A stretch of DNA of 64,000 bases from NCBI GenBank assembly GCA_035471925.1, contig DATIPO010000089.1, forward strand, positions 15,104 through 79,103, in the 5' to 3' direction. Shown in pieces: positions 1 to 9,602 of this stretch. Source of the stretch: JANQFM01 sp035471925 (GTDB lineage Bacteria; Acidobacteriota; UBA6911; RPQK01; DATIPO01). Position 1 is the first letter of the stretch; each line of letters opens with the position of its first letter. The position numbers were made by a program, and so were the translations under genes. Below the pieces are notes generated by a model that did no database searches, was not told the DNA's origin, and worked only from the letters and a program-made list of their open reading frames with translations.

Positions 1-2
1 GG

Positions 3-428
3 GTGGAGGAGGGCCGCCTGCGCCACGTGGGGCTGACCGAGTCGATGCACCTGGTGGCGGCCTGCCTGGGCTGGACGCTGGAACGCACCGAAGACGTGGT
101 GGAACCGGTCATGGCCATCGATGAAGTGGAAATCGAAGACCGCACCATCCAGCCGGGACAGGCGCTGGGCGTGACCCAGACGGGTCGCGGATGGCGCGAC
201 GGCCACGAGGTCATCACCCTGGTTTTCCGGGCCGCCATCGGCCAGGAGAATCCCCGCGACCGCATTCAAATCTCGGGTGCTCCGCCGGTCGAGATACTCA
301 TTCCCGGGGGCGTCAACGGCGACGTCGGTACCTGCGCCATCACCGCCAATGCCGCCCACACCATCCTCCGGGCCCCCTCGGGCCTGCGCACGATGGCCGA
401 CATACCATTGGTCAGTTGCCGCAGTTGA
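3..428 (+). CDS. Dihydrodipicolinate reductase / diaminopentanoate dehydrogenase-like protein, 3' part
   Basis: The gene is cut by the left edge of the window: the frame is open to base 1, and the GTG at position 3 need not be the real start. The visible 141 residues look like the C-terminal catalytic part of the DapB-like family that includes 2,4-diaminopentanoate dehydrogenase. Features are the RHVGLTESMH stretch near the start, a glycine-rich IPGGVNGDVGT segment and a final PSGLRTMADIP motif. Family members are NAD(P)H-dependent oxidoreductases acting on amino-acid-derived substrates in the cytoplasm. The N-terminal Rossmann domain is not visible, so cofactor and substrate cannot be judged. 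A 143-bp gap separates it from the next gene. Confidence 0.6.
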   Translation: MEEGRLRHVGLTESMHLVAACLGWTLERTEDVVEPVMAIDEVEIEDRTIQPGQALGVTQTGRGWRDGHEVITLVFRAAIGQENPRDRIQISGAPPVEILIPGGVNGDVGTCAITANAAHTILRAPSGLRTMADIPLVSCRS

Positions 429-571
429 AGATATGATGGTGTCATCGCTTTTCCGTCTCCGCGGAAAGGCCGCTTCCCCTGGCTGGCATGGGGCTTGCTT
501 GATCCTATTGCGAGGAAAAGGCTGCTGACGGCATGACGCGTTGGCAGCAATTCTCAAGGGGGCACTTCCAC

Positions 572-1681
572 ATGATCCGATACTTCTGCATGGTTTCTCC
601 TCTCGTGGCGGCACTTCTGATGGGCAACGGCCTGGCCCAGGGTCCCACCATTCTGACGCTTTCGGGCAAAGTCTTGATGGAGGACGGAGAGCCGCCCGAC
701 CACGAGGTCAAAGTCGAGCTTCTCTGCAATTCGCGCGTTATCCGAGTGGCCCGGACCCGCCACGAGGGCAGCTTCCACTTCCGCTTGGGAGAGGAACGTC
801 GGCCGACCGAAGTGAGTGCCAGTTCAGCCGGTCCCGATACGCTGGAAACGCAACGGCGCGGAATCGGCGGGTTGGGTGCGGGCGGACGCTTGCGGCCAGC
901 CGGCGACGGGCGCTACGATCTCACCAACTGCGAAATCAGGATCAGCCCTCATCCTGGTTGGCAAGCCGACAAGATCGGCTTGGGGATCGTGAGCATCTTC
1001 GAGCCCGACGTGGGCGTGATCACGGTCCGCGAGGTATCCCCCAAAGCCGGAACGCTGGTCAGCGCCTCGACTCTTGCCGCCCCGCCTCAGGCCGCCAAGG
1101 CCTACCAGCGGGCCCAAAAGGAACTGGCCCGCGACAAACCCGGACGGGCGGCCGACAAGCTTGAAGAGGCGGTGGATCTCTATCCCGGTTACGCTGAAGC
1201 TTGGAAGCTGCTTGGGGACACGCGCCTGCGGCTTGAGGACCGTGAGGGCTCGGCTGAAGCCTACCGCAAAGCCGTCGAGGCCGATCCCAACTATCTGCCG
1301 CCCTACATGACCCTGGCCGAGATGGAGTTGGAGGAGGTCCGCTATGAGGAGGCCCTCAGGTACACCAGCAAGCTGATCGAACTCGATCCTCATGACTCCA
1401 AGGCCCACTATTACCACGGGCTGGCGGCTTACAGCACCGGCGCACTTGAGGAAGCCATGGCGTCCTTCAAGGTCATCGAGGAAAACGGCGAAATGGATCG
1501 CTACCCCGCCTCGGCTCTGATGGCGGGAGACATTCTGGCCCGCAGCGGCGAGGCGGCGGCTTCGGCGGTTTACCTGCGCCGTTACCTGGAAATGGGCGAC
1601 GTCTCCCCCGAGATGCGAGAGCAGATCCGCCGCCAGCTTGAGGACTGGGAATCAAAGGGCCTCATCGACAGACAGCCCTAA
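572..1681 (+). CDS. Exported TPR protein with carboxypeptidase-like domain
   Basis: The 369-residue product starts with a signal peptide (MIRYFCMVSPLVAALLMGNG, cleavage near AQG). This start is preferred over the ATG at 533 because AAGGGGG lies 9 nt upstream and the leader follows directly. Residues about 25-130 resemble a carboxypeptidase regulatory-like beta-sandwich (SGKVLMEDGEPPDHEVKVEL), a fold used for interactions in many Acidobacteriota and Bacteroidota envelope proteins. Residues about 165-340 form several TPR repeats with recurring A-Y-x-K-A-V and Y-x-x-A-L patterns. No catalytic motif is seen, so an assembly or scaffold role in the periplasm or envelope is an inference. It seems to be a single-gene unit. 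Confidence 0.6.
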   Translation: MIRYFCMVSPLVAALLMGNGLAQGPTILTLSGKVLMEDGEPPDHEVKVELLCNSRVIRVARTRHEGSFHFRLGEERRPTEVSASSAGPDTLETQRRGIGGLGAGGRLRPAGDGRYDLTNCEIRISPHPGWQADKIGLGIVSIFEPDVGVITVREVSPKAGTLVSASTLAAPPQAAKAYQRAQKELARDKPGRAADKLEEAVDLYPGYAEAWKLLGDTRLRLEDREGSAEAYRKAVEADPNYLPPYMTLAEMELEEVRYEEALRYTSKLIELDPHDSKAHYYHGLAAYSTGALEEAMASFKVIEENGEMDRYPASALMAGDILARSGEAAASAVYLRRYLEMGDVSPEMREQIRRQLEDWESKGLIDRQP

Positions 1682-1685
1682 TAGC

Positions 1686-1818
1686 TTTGAGCCAGAGTCT
1701 TGCCAGGTTCGGGGTGCGACATGCGAAGTTCGAAAGGATCCCCAAGGGGCGCCATTCGTTAGCCCCAGGGCGCCACCCTGGGTTCCGAGGTTTAATCCGA
1801 CTTCAGTTTGAATACGGG
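1686..1818. repeat. Dispersed CCCAGGGT element, copy A
   Basis: This non-coding segment is alignable by eye over its full length with 28931-29060. Shared blocks include GAGCCAGAGTCTTGCCA, GCGAAGTTCGAAAG, GCCATTCG and TTCAGTTNGAAT. Its core is a short palindrome, CCCAGGG (1764-1770) and CCCTGGG (1776-1782). Copies at 33945-34005 and 47081-47200 have the same core with a longer loop, so copy A looks internally deleted. Confidence 0.6.
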
Positions 1819-2034
1819 CTCAGGGCATTAGACGCGTAGCTCTGGTGCCCCGCCTTGACGAGGGAGCGCATCTCGGCGAAATCCGCAGGAGCCTTCATAA
1901 TGCCGCTATTCCACTCTTTTTAGGATTTCTCTGGAGTCAATCGCCTTCCCCAGGGTGCCGCTCAGGCGCTTGGCCTGAAGGAACCTTACCCGCACAGGGC
2001 TTAGCCACTCAAGCTGTTGGGTGAAGCGAAGCAC
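1819..2034. other. Gene-poor spacer with an unassigned 42-codon minus-strand frame
   Basis: Between repeat copy A and the receptor terminator there is no convincing gene. One minus-strand open frame runs from a GTG at 2034 to a TAG at 1906-1908 and encodes about 42 mostly charged residues. It overlaps the edge of the terminator and has no recognisable start signal, so it is either a gene remnant or chance. Nothing else is seen here. Confidence 0.3.
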
Positions 2035-2073
2035 AAAAAAAGCCGGCCCGGTCGCAAGTGACCGGGCCGGCTT
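2035..2073 (-). terminator. Rho-independent terminator of the TonB-dependent receptor gene
   Basis: A 14-bp perfect stem (2040-2053 with 2060-2073) has a 6-nt loop and is followed on the minus strand by seven T (A run 2035-2041). It lies 25 bp beyond the receptor stop codon. This is the clearest intrinsic terminator in the window. Confidence 0.9.
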
Positions 2074-2097
2074 CTTCTATTGGGCAATGACGGGTGC

Positions 2098-5000
2098 TTA
2101 GAATTCGTATCTAAGACCGAATTGCATGACCCGTGGCATGCCCTGGATGTTGGTGATGTTGAACCAGTTGGGCGGCGGATCGCCTTCCTGTGGATCGATC
2201 AACACGCCAGTGTTGCCGGGAGCGCCCAGCCGCTGGGTGTTGGTGGCGTTGAAGACCTCCCAGCGGAAGACCACTTGGTGGTTTTCGTTGTAGGGCATCT
2301 GGAAGGCTTTGTGGAGCCCGAAGTCGAAAGTGACAAAGCTCTGGCGCCGGAAGACGTTGCGGTCGCCCACTTCGCCCGCGAAGGCGTCGCGGAAGCTTTG
2401 GTAGGCGAAATCCGAATCGCCCCAGAAATTGGGTGCGTCGCCGCTCTTGTTGGGATCGGCCTGCGGGTCGCGGATGCGGATCACGTTGCTGGAAAGGTTC
2501 CAGTTGGTGGCCCAGCGAGCCGACTCGAAGGGACCGGCAATGGGACGGCCGGAATTCCAGCGGAAGACCCCGTTGAAGGCCCAACCGCCCAGAACGGCGT
2601 CCACGAAGGCGTTGGAGTCAGCGCCCCACTTGCGTCCTTGTCCGAAGGGCACGTTCCACAGCCAGTTGGCGTTGATGATGTGCTTGGTGTCGAAGTCGGA
2701 AACCGAGTGGCTCTGCTCGAGGTTGAGCGGATTGAGGATGAACGCTGCCCCGAAGGTGCCGCTGTTCTGCAGTCCCGAAGCGTCGTCCATCGACTTCGAG
2801 AAGGTGTAGTTGAAGTCGAAGTTGAGGGAGTCGCCGAAGCGCTCACGCACCGTGAAGGCCAATCCGTGGTAGTCCGACTTGGCCAGCGTGCTGAAAGCCG
2901 AGAAGGCCGCATACTGGGGATGGAAGAACATGCAGCTTGCGCCGTCTCCCAGTCCGCAGTCGATTTCCCCTTGGGTATCAAGGACGGCCTGCATAAAGGT
3001 CCAGTCCAAGATGTCCAGTCCGCCGGCACGTCCGCGGGCCACAAAGCCGTAGGCTCTGTTGGTGGCGTCCAAGTCGCCGAACAGGCCGAAGGGACTGAAG
3101 TTGGGGAACAGGTTCTCGAAGAAGGGAATCGGTGCCAGAGAACCTACCGGCGTGTCGGCCAGACGGTTCTCCATCAGGATGGCCGCCGCCTCATACCAGG
3201 TCTGGCCGGAGGCCGGATCCCTGAGGTTGTTGAGGTGCATGATGTCGCGGGTGGCCAGCAGGTCGCGGGCGCTGCGCCCGATGTAGCCGGCTTCCACGAA
3301 AAGGCCTCCCTTGAACTCGCGGCCGATCGAGAAGTTCCAACTGTAGTTGACGGGCGTGGTGAGCGCGCTGTCCAGCGAGGACTCGATGCGGCGGGCCCGG
3401 TCAGAGGGCTTGTTGAGCGGGAAGACCAACTCGTCCGGCGTGGAAATGCCGGGCAGCGAGCGGATATCCTGGCCGAAGCCGGTGAAGAGCGGAGCCAGCC
3501 TGTCGCTGACGTTGTAGGTCTCGGCCGCGATGGTGGTCGAAGAGGCGAATCCCAGCGTGTTGTTGAGATCGAAAGAGACCGCCAGTCGGCTGCCGATGCG
3601 GTCGTAAGACATGGCGAAACCGCCGCGGAAGACCGACTCGCCATTGTTGCCGAACAGAGCTCCCAGGATCCCGCCGTCAAAGTCAGGCGACCAAGCGGCC
3701 GAGATCCGGGGCGCGAAGTTGTTCCAGTCGGTGGGATAGTAGCCGTCTTTGTCGTAGAAGGGTCCCGAAGTGTCGACGATGACCGGATCGTTGAAAGGCA
3801 TGCCGGCCTCGGCTCCCGCTACGCGCTGCTGGAACACGGTGTCCAGCGCCACGGTGGGCTGCACCTGGAATCCGGTGGCCTCATTGACCGGCGTGTTGAC
3901 GCCCCAGCGCAATCCCAGATTGAGCGTGAAGTTGGGGGTCACCTGCCAGGCGTCCTCGAAGTAGAACTCATACTCCTCGGTGGCGAAGTCGCGCTCGGTG
4001 GGCGATCCCGAGGGCAGCAGAGAGCCGTCGGCGCCGAAGATGAAGTTGGCCGTGTATTGGTTCAGGCGGCCCAGCGTGGCCGCGATAGCGTTCTGCAGCA
4101 CGCGTTCGGAAGCCGGGGCCAGATCGTCGATGGGATCGGAAAGGACCGATCCTGCACCTTCGTAGAAGCCCAGGTTGGTGACTCCCGAATCGAAGGAGTT
4201 GGCGAACGAGGCCCGCCGGTTGTTGATCAGGCGGATGTTGGTGCCGAATTGCAGCGTGTGCGCACCCTTGATCCACGACATGTCGTTGGTGATGTTGTGG
4301 GTGGGCGTCTCGCGGTTGATCGTGCGGGTGAAGTCGAAAGGAAAGTACACACTGCGGAAGCCCAGGTTGTTCTCTCCCGAATCACCCTGCTGAGAGAAGG
4401 CTTGGCGGGTCAGACCGTAGCGGAAGGTGTTGATCAAGCTGGGCTGGATGGTCCAAGTGTGCCCGGCGGCGATGCCGAAGGGATGGCTCCACAGACCCGG
4501 CGCAGCGTTTCCAGGGAAGCGGGGCAGCAAGGCGTTCTCGGCCTGGTCGAACTGTTGATTGTCCCACTGGTAGTTGCTGCGCAGGTAGAGGGTCTGGGCA
4601 TCGGTCAGGTTGAAGTCCAGCTTGGCGATGAAAGTGTTTTGATCCAGAGGCGTCGAGTCATTGAAGCGGAAGCCGCTGGTGTTGATTCCGTCGCCGGTGG
4701 CGGCGTCGTTGGCCGGAAAGGCTGCCGCGGCGTTGGCGAAGACCTGCAGGGCCGCGGGGTTGACGCCTCCCGTGGCGGGATAAAGGGTGGCGATGTCCTC
4801 AGGCGTCAGAGTGACGATCTCACCATCGATGTTCTCGTAGCGCACCAGGCCTTGGCCCAGGTGAGGCAGAGGAACGATGTTGGACCGGGTTGACTGGCTG
4901 CGGTCCTTGCGGCCTTCGTAGTTGAAGAAAAAGAAGGCTTTGTCTCTGACGATGGGACCGCCGATGGATCCACCGAAGAGGTTCCGCAGCAGAACGGGCG

Positions 5001-5850
5001 TGCTGATGCCATCGTCTTCGGTTCCGAACTGCCCGTCGGGGCCAGCATCGGTTACACGGTTGTTGAAGAAGTCGTTGGCGGTGGTGGCGGTGTTGCGGTG
5101 AAAGTGATAAAGCGAGCCGTGCCATTCGTTTGTCCCGGCCTTGGTCACCAGCGACACCTGCCCGCCGGAAGAGCGTCCCTGGCTGGCATTGGGGTTGGTG
5201 ACCGTCACCCGGAACTCCTGCACGGAGTCGGGCGTGACGCGCAGAACCGGCTGGAAGGCGGTGCCCTCCTGCTGCTCGTTGACGTCAATGCCGTCCAGGG
5301 TCAGGTTGGACTGGTCGCTGCGTGCTCCTGTCACCGTTCCCTGTTGGTCCACGCCGGGCTGCAGGCTGAGCAAGTTGGCCACATTGCGCGATTCCAGCGG
5401 CAAGTCGACGATCTGCTGTTCATTGAATGTGTTGCCTACGGTTGCGTCCGAGGTGTTCAGGACCGCTTCGGCGGCACCTGTAACAGTCACCACCTCGCTG
5501 ATGTCTCCTAGTTGGAGTTCGAGATCCAGCGTCGCCGGCGTGTCCACCAGCAAACGGACATCCTTGGCCGTCGTCGTCTTGAATCCCTCCAACTCGGCCG
5601 TCACCGTGTAGGTTCCAGGGGACAGTTGCTGGAAAGAATAGCGTCCCTCGTCGTTGGTGATCGTCCGGCGGTCGGTTCCCGCGGCACTGACAACCCTGAT
5701 TTCGGCACCCGGGACGATCCCTCCCTGGGGATCCTTGACGGTGCCGCTGAGCGAGGTCGTCTGCGCCAGCAGACTGGCACCGCTCAGCCACACTAAGGCG
5801 GTGGCCAAAACGGCTGCCAATGTTAGTTTCCTATAACCATGTAGAAACAT
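2098..5850 (-). CDS. Oar-like TonB-dependent outer-membrane receptor
   Basis: The 1250-residue product has a signal peptide (about residues 1-29, ending LLAQ) and a carboxypeptidase regulatory-like domain at about 30-115 (SLSGTVKDPQGGIVPGAEI). A plug domain at about 120-240 (VVTVTGAAEAV, RNVANLLSLQPGV) is followed by a long beta-barrel ending in phenylalanine (GLRYEF), the usual outer-membrane insertion signal. This is the Oar/CarboxypepD_reg-TonB architecture that is expanded in Acidobacteriota and Myxococcota. Such receptors import large ligands or take part in surface adhesion; the ligand is unknown. GGAGGG lies about 10 nt before the ATG. The gene stands alone and ends at a strong terminator. 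The long open frame on the opposite strand is a shadow. Confidence 0.9.
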   Translation of the reverse strand: MFLHGYRKLTLAAVLATALVWLSGASLLAQTTSLSGTVKDPQGGIVPGAEIRVVSAAGTDRRTITNDEGRYSFQQLSPGTYTVTAELEGFKTTTAKDVRLLVDTPATLDLELQLGDISEVVTVTGAAEAVLNTSDATVGNTFNEQQIVDLPLESRNVANLLSLQPGVDQQGTVTGARSDQSNLTLDGIDVNEQQEGTAFQPVLRVTPDSVQEFRVTVTNPNASQGRSSGGQVSLVTKAGTNEWHGSLYHFHRNTATTANDFFNNRVTDAGPDGQFGTEDDGISTPVLLRNLFGGSIGGPIVRDKAFFFFNYEGRKDRSQSTRSNIVPLPHLGQGLVRYENIDGEIVTLTPEDIATLYPATGGVNPAALQVFANAAAAFPANDAATGDGINTSGFRFNDSTPLDQNTFIAKLDFNLTDAQTLYLRSNYQWDNQQFDQAENALLPRFPGNAAPGLWSHPFGIAAGHTWTIQPSLINTFRYGLTRQAFSQQGDSGENNLGFRSVYFPFDFTRTINRETPTHNITNDMSWIKGAHTLQFGTNIRLINNRRASFANSFDSGVTNLGFYEGAGSVLSDPIDDLAPASERVLQNAIAATLGRLNQYTANFIFGADGSLLPSGSPTERDFATEEYEFYFEDAWQVTPNFTLNLGLRWGVNTPVNEATGFQVQPTVALDTVFQQRVAGAEAGMPFNDPVIVDTSGPFYDKDGYYPTDWNNFAPRISAAWSPDFDGGILGALFGNNGESVFRGGFAMSYDRIGSRLAVSFDLNNTLGFASSTTIAAETYNVSDRLAPLFTGFGQDIRSLPGISTPDELVFPLNKPSDRARRIESSLDSALTTPVNYSWNFSIGREFKGGLFVEAGYIGRSARDLLATRDIMHLNNLRDPASGQTWYEAAAILMENRLADTPVGSLAPIPFFENLFPNFSPFGLFGDLDATNRAYGFVARGRAGGLDILDWTFMQAVLDTQGEIDCGLGDGASCMFFHPQYAAFSAFSTLAKSDYHGLAFTVRERFGDSLNFDFNYTFSKSMDDASGLQNSGTFGAAFILNPLNLEQSHSVSDFDTKHIINANWLWNVPFGQGRKWGADSNAFVDAVLGGWAFNGVFRWNSGRPIAGPFESARWATNWNLSSNVIRIRDPQADPNKSGDAPNFWGDSDFAYQSFRDAFAGEVGDRNVFRRQSFVTFDFGLHKAFQMPYNENHQVVFRWEVFNATNTQRLGAPGNTGVLIDPQEGDPPPNWFNITNIQGMPRVMQFGLRYEF

Positions 5851-6382
5851 GCGTGAGTTCCCTCCCTGGTCTTTTCACGTGCGTCGCTTTTCCGGCGGCC
5901 CCAAAAAGGACGGCCAAGATCAAGAGATTACGCTGCTCTCGATCATGCAGGTGCGCGGTTTGAAAGCCAAACCCGCCGTCTGTCTACTTCGCGACAATTG
6001 ATGCCGAGAAGCCTAGCAAATTGGATGCCAGGTGTAAAGGAATGTCCGCTAGAAACGCCTCAGCCGACCGCAAGCCCCACCGAGGCCCCGATTTGGCCTC
6101 CCAAACGCCCCCTTGCGAGGTTCCGGCGATCCACAAAAATGGATTTCGTCCGCTCCCTCGATACAAAAAAATGAATCGGTTAGGGCAAGGTCTTTGTCCA
6201 GGTCAAACTTGGTGTGCAAATATGAAATGGCTATCTTGCTCCTCGGCGGATAGGTTGACAGGGCGCCTGCATTGGACATTTTCCCGGCCCGTGGTGTAAA
6301 AATATAGAGTCTGGCGGGGACGAAATGGAACCATGATTGCAGCACTCGCTTTTGTCCCGAGGCCCCAATCTGGAGTATGAGA
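5851..6382. other. Divergent regulatory gap
   Basis: This 532-bp non-coding gap separates the divergent receptor gene and the GWxTD gene, so it must hold promoters for both. On the plus strand a perfect TTGACA occurs at 6255-6260, and AT-rich sequence lies at 6297-6306, but no well-spaced -10 could be assigned. The segment is more AT-rich than its surroundings. No tRNA, repeat or small gene was seen. Confidence 0.4.
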
Positions 6383-8020
6383 ATGAGCCGACGCAGCATT
6401 TGCATCATCGCCTGTCTAATGACTCTTTGCGCCCTGACCGTGTCTTGGTCCCTGGGGTCCGCCGCACCTGCCCAGGAACAAGACCGGCGTCAGGAAGAAA
6501 GCGAAGACTACTACCAGAAATGGCTGCGTGAGGACGTGACCTACATCATCACCCAGGCCGAGCGGGACGTCTTCCAGAAACTGGCAACCGATGAGGAGCG
6601 CGATCAGTTCATCGAGCAGTTCTGGCAGCGGCGCGATCCCGACCTGCGCGACGGCGTCAACGAGTTCAAGGAAGAGCACTACCGCCGCATTGCCTACGCC
6701 AACGAGCACTTCGCCAGCGGCGTCCCGGGCTGGAAAACCGACCGGGGGCAGATCTACATCATCCACGGAGCTCCGGCGGAGATCGAGAAGCACTACTCGG
6801 GCGAAAGCTATCAGCGTCCCTCCCACGAAGGCGGAGGCTTCACTTCGGTCGTTCCCTTTGAGATCTGGCGCTACCGGTACATCGAGGGACTGGGACCGGA
6901 TGTCGAAATCGAGTTCGTCGATCCCACCCGCACCCGCGAGTTCCGTTTGGCCCGGAGCCCCTGGGAAAAAGACGAAATGCTGATCATACCGGGTGCCGCC
7001 CCCACCACCGCCGAGAGCCTGGGCCTGATGGAACGGGGCGACCACCCCTATTTCACCTACACCAACCGCGACACCTATCCCGGCATGCACTACCGGGCCG
7101 AAGACAATCCCTTCACACGCTATGAAAAGCTGGTCAAGATTCAGTCGCCCACCGAGATCAAGTACAAAGACCTCAAGGCTCTGGTTACCGTTGACACCCG
7201 CTACGAAAACCTGCCTTTCACAACCCGTCACGACTACTTTCACTTGAACGACCAGTCGACCTTGGCCGTGGTGACCTTGGAGATCGACAACGCCAACCTC
7301 AGCTTCAACCTGGAGAACGGAATCTACGTGGCCCATATCGCTCTCTACGGACTGGTCACCAGCATCACCAACCGCGTCCACAGCGAGTTCGATCACGAGC
7401 TGGTGGTGGCTTATGGCCCCAACGACATCGAAAGAGGACGTCAGGGCCGATCCATCTACCAGAAGGTCGTCGCCGTCGAAAACAAGATGCGCTACCGCAT
7501 GGACCTGGTGGTCAAAGACCTGACAGCCAACAACGTGGGCGTCGTCCGCAAGGCGATTCTGCCTCCCGCCCGCCAAGAGAGCCTCTCGGCCAGTTCCATG
7601 ATTCTCTCCGACCACATCGTTCCTCTTGAGCAAATCCCCGAGGACGATGACATGTTCGTCATCGGAGACGTCAAGGTGCGTCCCAATCTGGAGGGCACCT
7701 TCGAAACGGTGAACCCCCTGGGCGTCTACCTGCACGTCTACAACACGGGTCTCGATCAAGCATCCCGTCAGCCTCATCTGCGCGTCGAGTATCAGTTGCT
7801 CAAGGGTGACGAAGTCGTCCTCAGCGAGGCCGACGAAAAGGGGGAATCGGTCTATTATTTCTCCTCTGACCGGGTCGTTCTGATCAAAGGACTCTCGGTT
7901 TCAGGACTGGAACCGGGATCCTATCGTCTCAAGGTCAAGGTGGACGACCAAGTGCTTGAACAGTCGGTTTCGGTGAGCGAGCCGCTGCGTCTGGAAAAAA
8001 GCCCTCACGCCACCGATTGA
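6383..8020 (+). CDS. GWxTD domain-containing exported protein
   Basis: The 545-residue product begins with a signal peptide (MSRRSICIIACLMTLCALTV, cleavage near APAQ). The ATG at 6383 is chosen over 6377 because GGAG at 6372-6375 is 7 nt away rather than 1. Residues about 30-135 carry the GWxTD domain. Its signature GWKTDRGQIYIIHGAP starts at residue 116, and upstream are the usual F-x-x-x-F-W-x-x-R-D-P elements. The rest is predicted beta-rich with no catalytic motif. GWxTD proteins are frequent in Acidobacteriota and some Bacteroidetes, and their biochemical role is not established. The gene is apparently monocistronic, with a separate promoter for the next gene. Confidence 0.85.
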   Translation: MSRRSICIIACLMTLCALTVSWSLGSAAPAQEQDRRQEESEDYYQKWLREDVTYIITQAERDVFQKLATDEERDQFIEQFWQRRDPDLRDGVNEFKEEHYRRIAYANEHFASGVPGWKTDRGQIYIIHGAPAEIEKHYSGESYQRPSHEGGGFTSVVPFEIWRYRYIEGLGPDVEIEFVDPTRTREFRLARSPWEKDEMLIIPGAAPTTAESLGLMERGDHPYFTYTNRDTYPGMHYRAEDNPFTRYEKLVKIQSPTEIKYKDLKALVTVDTRYENLPFTTRHDYFHLNDQSTLAVVTLEIDNANLSFNLENGIYVAHIALYGLVTSITNRVHSEFDHELVVAYGPNDIERGRQGRSIYQKVVAVENKMRYRMDLVVKDLTANNVGVVRKAILPPARQESLSASSMILSDHIVPLEQIPEDDDMFVIGDVKVRPNLEGTFETVNPLGVYLHVYNTGLDQASRQPHLRVEYQLLKGDEVVLSEADEKGESVYYFSSDRVVLIKGLSVSGLEPGSYRLKVKVDDQVLEQSVSVSEPLRLEKSPHATD

Positions 8021-8167
8021 GGGCCTCCGGGTGGCCGGCAAGGCCACACAGGGGTCCGGTTTGTGAACAGGGTCGGCAGCTCCCCTGAGTTGGCGGCGGT
8101 CAGGCTCTGCTCGCCATACTTGCCTGAACCCGGCTTCTCAGCAAGGCTCGGGCGCCCCGGCACGACT

Positions 8168-8196
8168 TTGAAAAGTTGGGCCCCGGAAGCTATAAT
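8168..8196 (+). promoter_or_regulatory. Sigma-70-type promoter of the TPR gene
   Basis: TTGAAA (8168-8173), a 17-bp spacer and TATAAT (8191-8196) form a near-consensus promoter. The predicted start of transcription, about 7 nt on, falls 2-4 nt before the ATG at 8206, so the mRNA would be essentially leaderless. Confidence 0.75.
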
Positions 8197-8205
8197 CCGG
8201 TCAAG

Positions 8206-9600
8206 ATGAGACGGCCATGTCTGCTTGGCGCCCTTTTGGTGGGTGCCCTTTTTTTCTGCGTTTCGCTCTTCCTGACCGTGGACGTGCGGGCCGAGGCCGG
8301 CGCCGATCTGCTGGAGGAGGGACGCCAGTCGGCCCAGGCCGGAGAATTGTCCAGCGCCCTACTTTCCTTCTCGGCCTACAAGCAGGAACACCCCAACGAC
8401 CCCCGCCCCTACCTCTATTCGGGCATGGCCTTGCTGAAAGCCGGTCGCGGCAGGGACGCCGCTATCGAACTCGACGAGGCGGCAGCGCGCGGCTTAAGCG
8501 AGGCGGGCGATGCGATCGAATACGCCCGCGGCCGCATGGAATTGGGCAATCTCAGAGAAGCTGCCCGGGCTTTAGCCGAATGGGAGGAGAGCGACCGATT
8601 GCCGGCCGAAGGACTCTGGGTGCTGTCCGACATCCACTACCGGCTTAAAGAGGCCCAAGACGCCCAGAGAGTCTTCGAGAAATTCGCCGCCCGCCAGCCC
8701 GACGATCCCAGGGTCAACCTCCGGCGCGGCCAGATCTACATCTACCTGGAGGAGTACGAAAAGGCCCTCACCTCGCTGGAGCATGCGGTCTGGGCCAATC
8801 CTGAATCGCCCGAAGCCCATTTCGAGATGGCCCGTACGCTCTATTACGGCATCAATTTCGAAGCCGGCAAGAAGGTGGCGGCCAAGGCGGTGGCGCTGGA
8901 CCCCGACAATCCCGAGTATCTCCACTTGCTGGGCATCACCTGCGACCGGCTGGAGCAGTACGATGAGGCCGTCTCGCACCTGGAAAAAGCTGCCGAGTTG
9001 CCCGGGGCCTTCAACCGCATCTATTTCGACTTGGGCAACGCCTTGCGCAAGGCCGGAAACACCGCAAGGGCTCAGGAAGTTCTCAAGACCTACCGCTCCC
9101 TGCATCAGGAATCGGAGGCTCAAGCCAACCGCGACAAGATCATCGAGGCCCTTCTCAACCAAGGCCGGCTGCAGATCCAGCAAGGCGACATTGGAGCAGG
9201 ACGGTCCAGTTTTCTGCGGGTGCTGGAGCAGGATCCCGACGATTGGCTGGCCAACAGCTTTCTGGCCAAGATCTATCTTTCCTCAGGCCGCGGAAGGTTG
9301 GCCCAGCCACACGTCGACAAGCTTCTGGAACTTGCGCCCGACAGCTCCGAAGCTCACTACTTGGCGGCCATGTACTGGCGCCAGGCCCGTGACGCTTCCA
9401 AGGCGCTGAGCCACGCTGAAGAGTCGAAGAGGCTGCGTCCCGGCGATGCCGAGTTGCGGAATCTTCTGGGCAACTTGTACTTCGCATTGGGCCAGTGGGA
9501 GGAAGCCGCCCAGGAATACGCCGCCGCTGTTGGGCTGGCACCCGACCGGCTGGACTTTCAAGCCAATCATAAAACCGCACTCAAGAAGCTCAATCGATAA
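8206..9600 (+). CDS. Exported TPR protein
   Basis: The 464-residue product has a hydrophobic signal sequence (MRRPCLLGALLVGALFFCVS, end near RAEA) followed by TPR-type helical repeats over nearly the whole length. Examples are the A-L-L-S-F, A-V-W-A-N-P and A-V-A-L-D-P segments. An upstream in-frame ATG at 8176 lies inside the promoter and is rejected. No Shine-Dalgarno sequence is present, consistent with leaderless translation. The next gene, an FG-GAP/ASPIC-UnbV protein, starts 3 nt after the stop. Such TPR and ASPIC/UnbV pairs are common in Acidobacteriota and Planctomycetes. The molecular role is unknown; a scaffold in the periplasm is likely. Confidence 0.7.
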   Translation: MRRPCLLGALLVGALFFCVSLFLTVDVRAEAGADLLEEGRQSAQAGELSSALLSFSAYKQEHPNDPRPYLYSGMALLKAGRGRDAAIELDEAAARGLSEAGDAIEYARGRMELGNLREAARALAEWEESDRLPAEGLWVLSDIHYRLKEAQDAQRVFEKFAARQPDDPRVNLRRGQIYIYLEEYEKALTSLEHAVWANPESPEAHFEMARTLYYGINFEAGKKVAAKAVALDPDNPEYLHLLGITCDRLEQYDEAVSHLEKAAELPGAFNRIYFDLGNALRKAGNTARAQEVLKTYRSLHQESEAQANRDKIIEALLNQGRLQIQQGDIGAGRSSFLRVLEQDPDDWLANSFLAKIYLSSGRGRLAQPHVDKLLELAPDSSEAHYLAAMYWRQARDASKALSHAEESKRLRPGDAELRNLLGNLYFALGQWEEAAQEYAAAVGLAPDRLDFQANHKTALKKLNR

Positions 9601-9602
9601 GC

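Noticed and set aside
2080..4893. 937-residue plus-strand open frame
   Set aside because: It is antisense to the TonB-dependent receptor, whose domains, signal peptide and terminator are clear. Its translation shows only Val/Glu/Gly-rich shadow composition.
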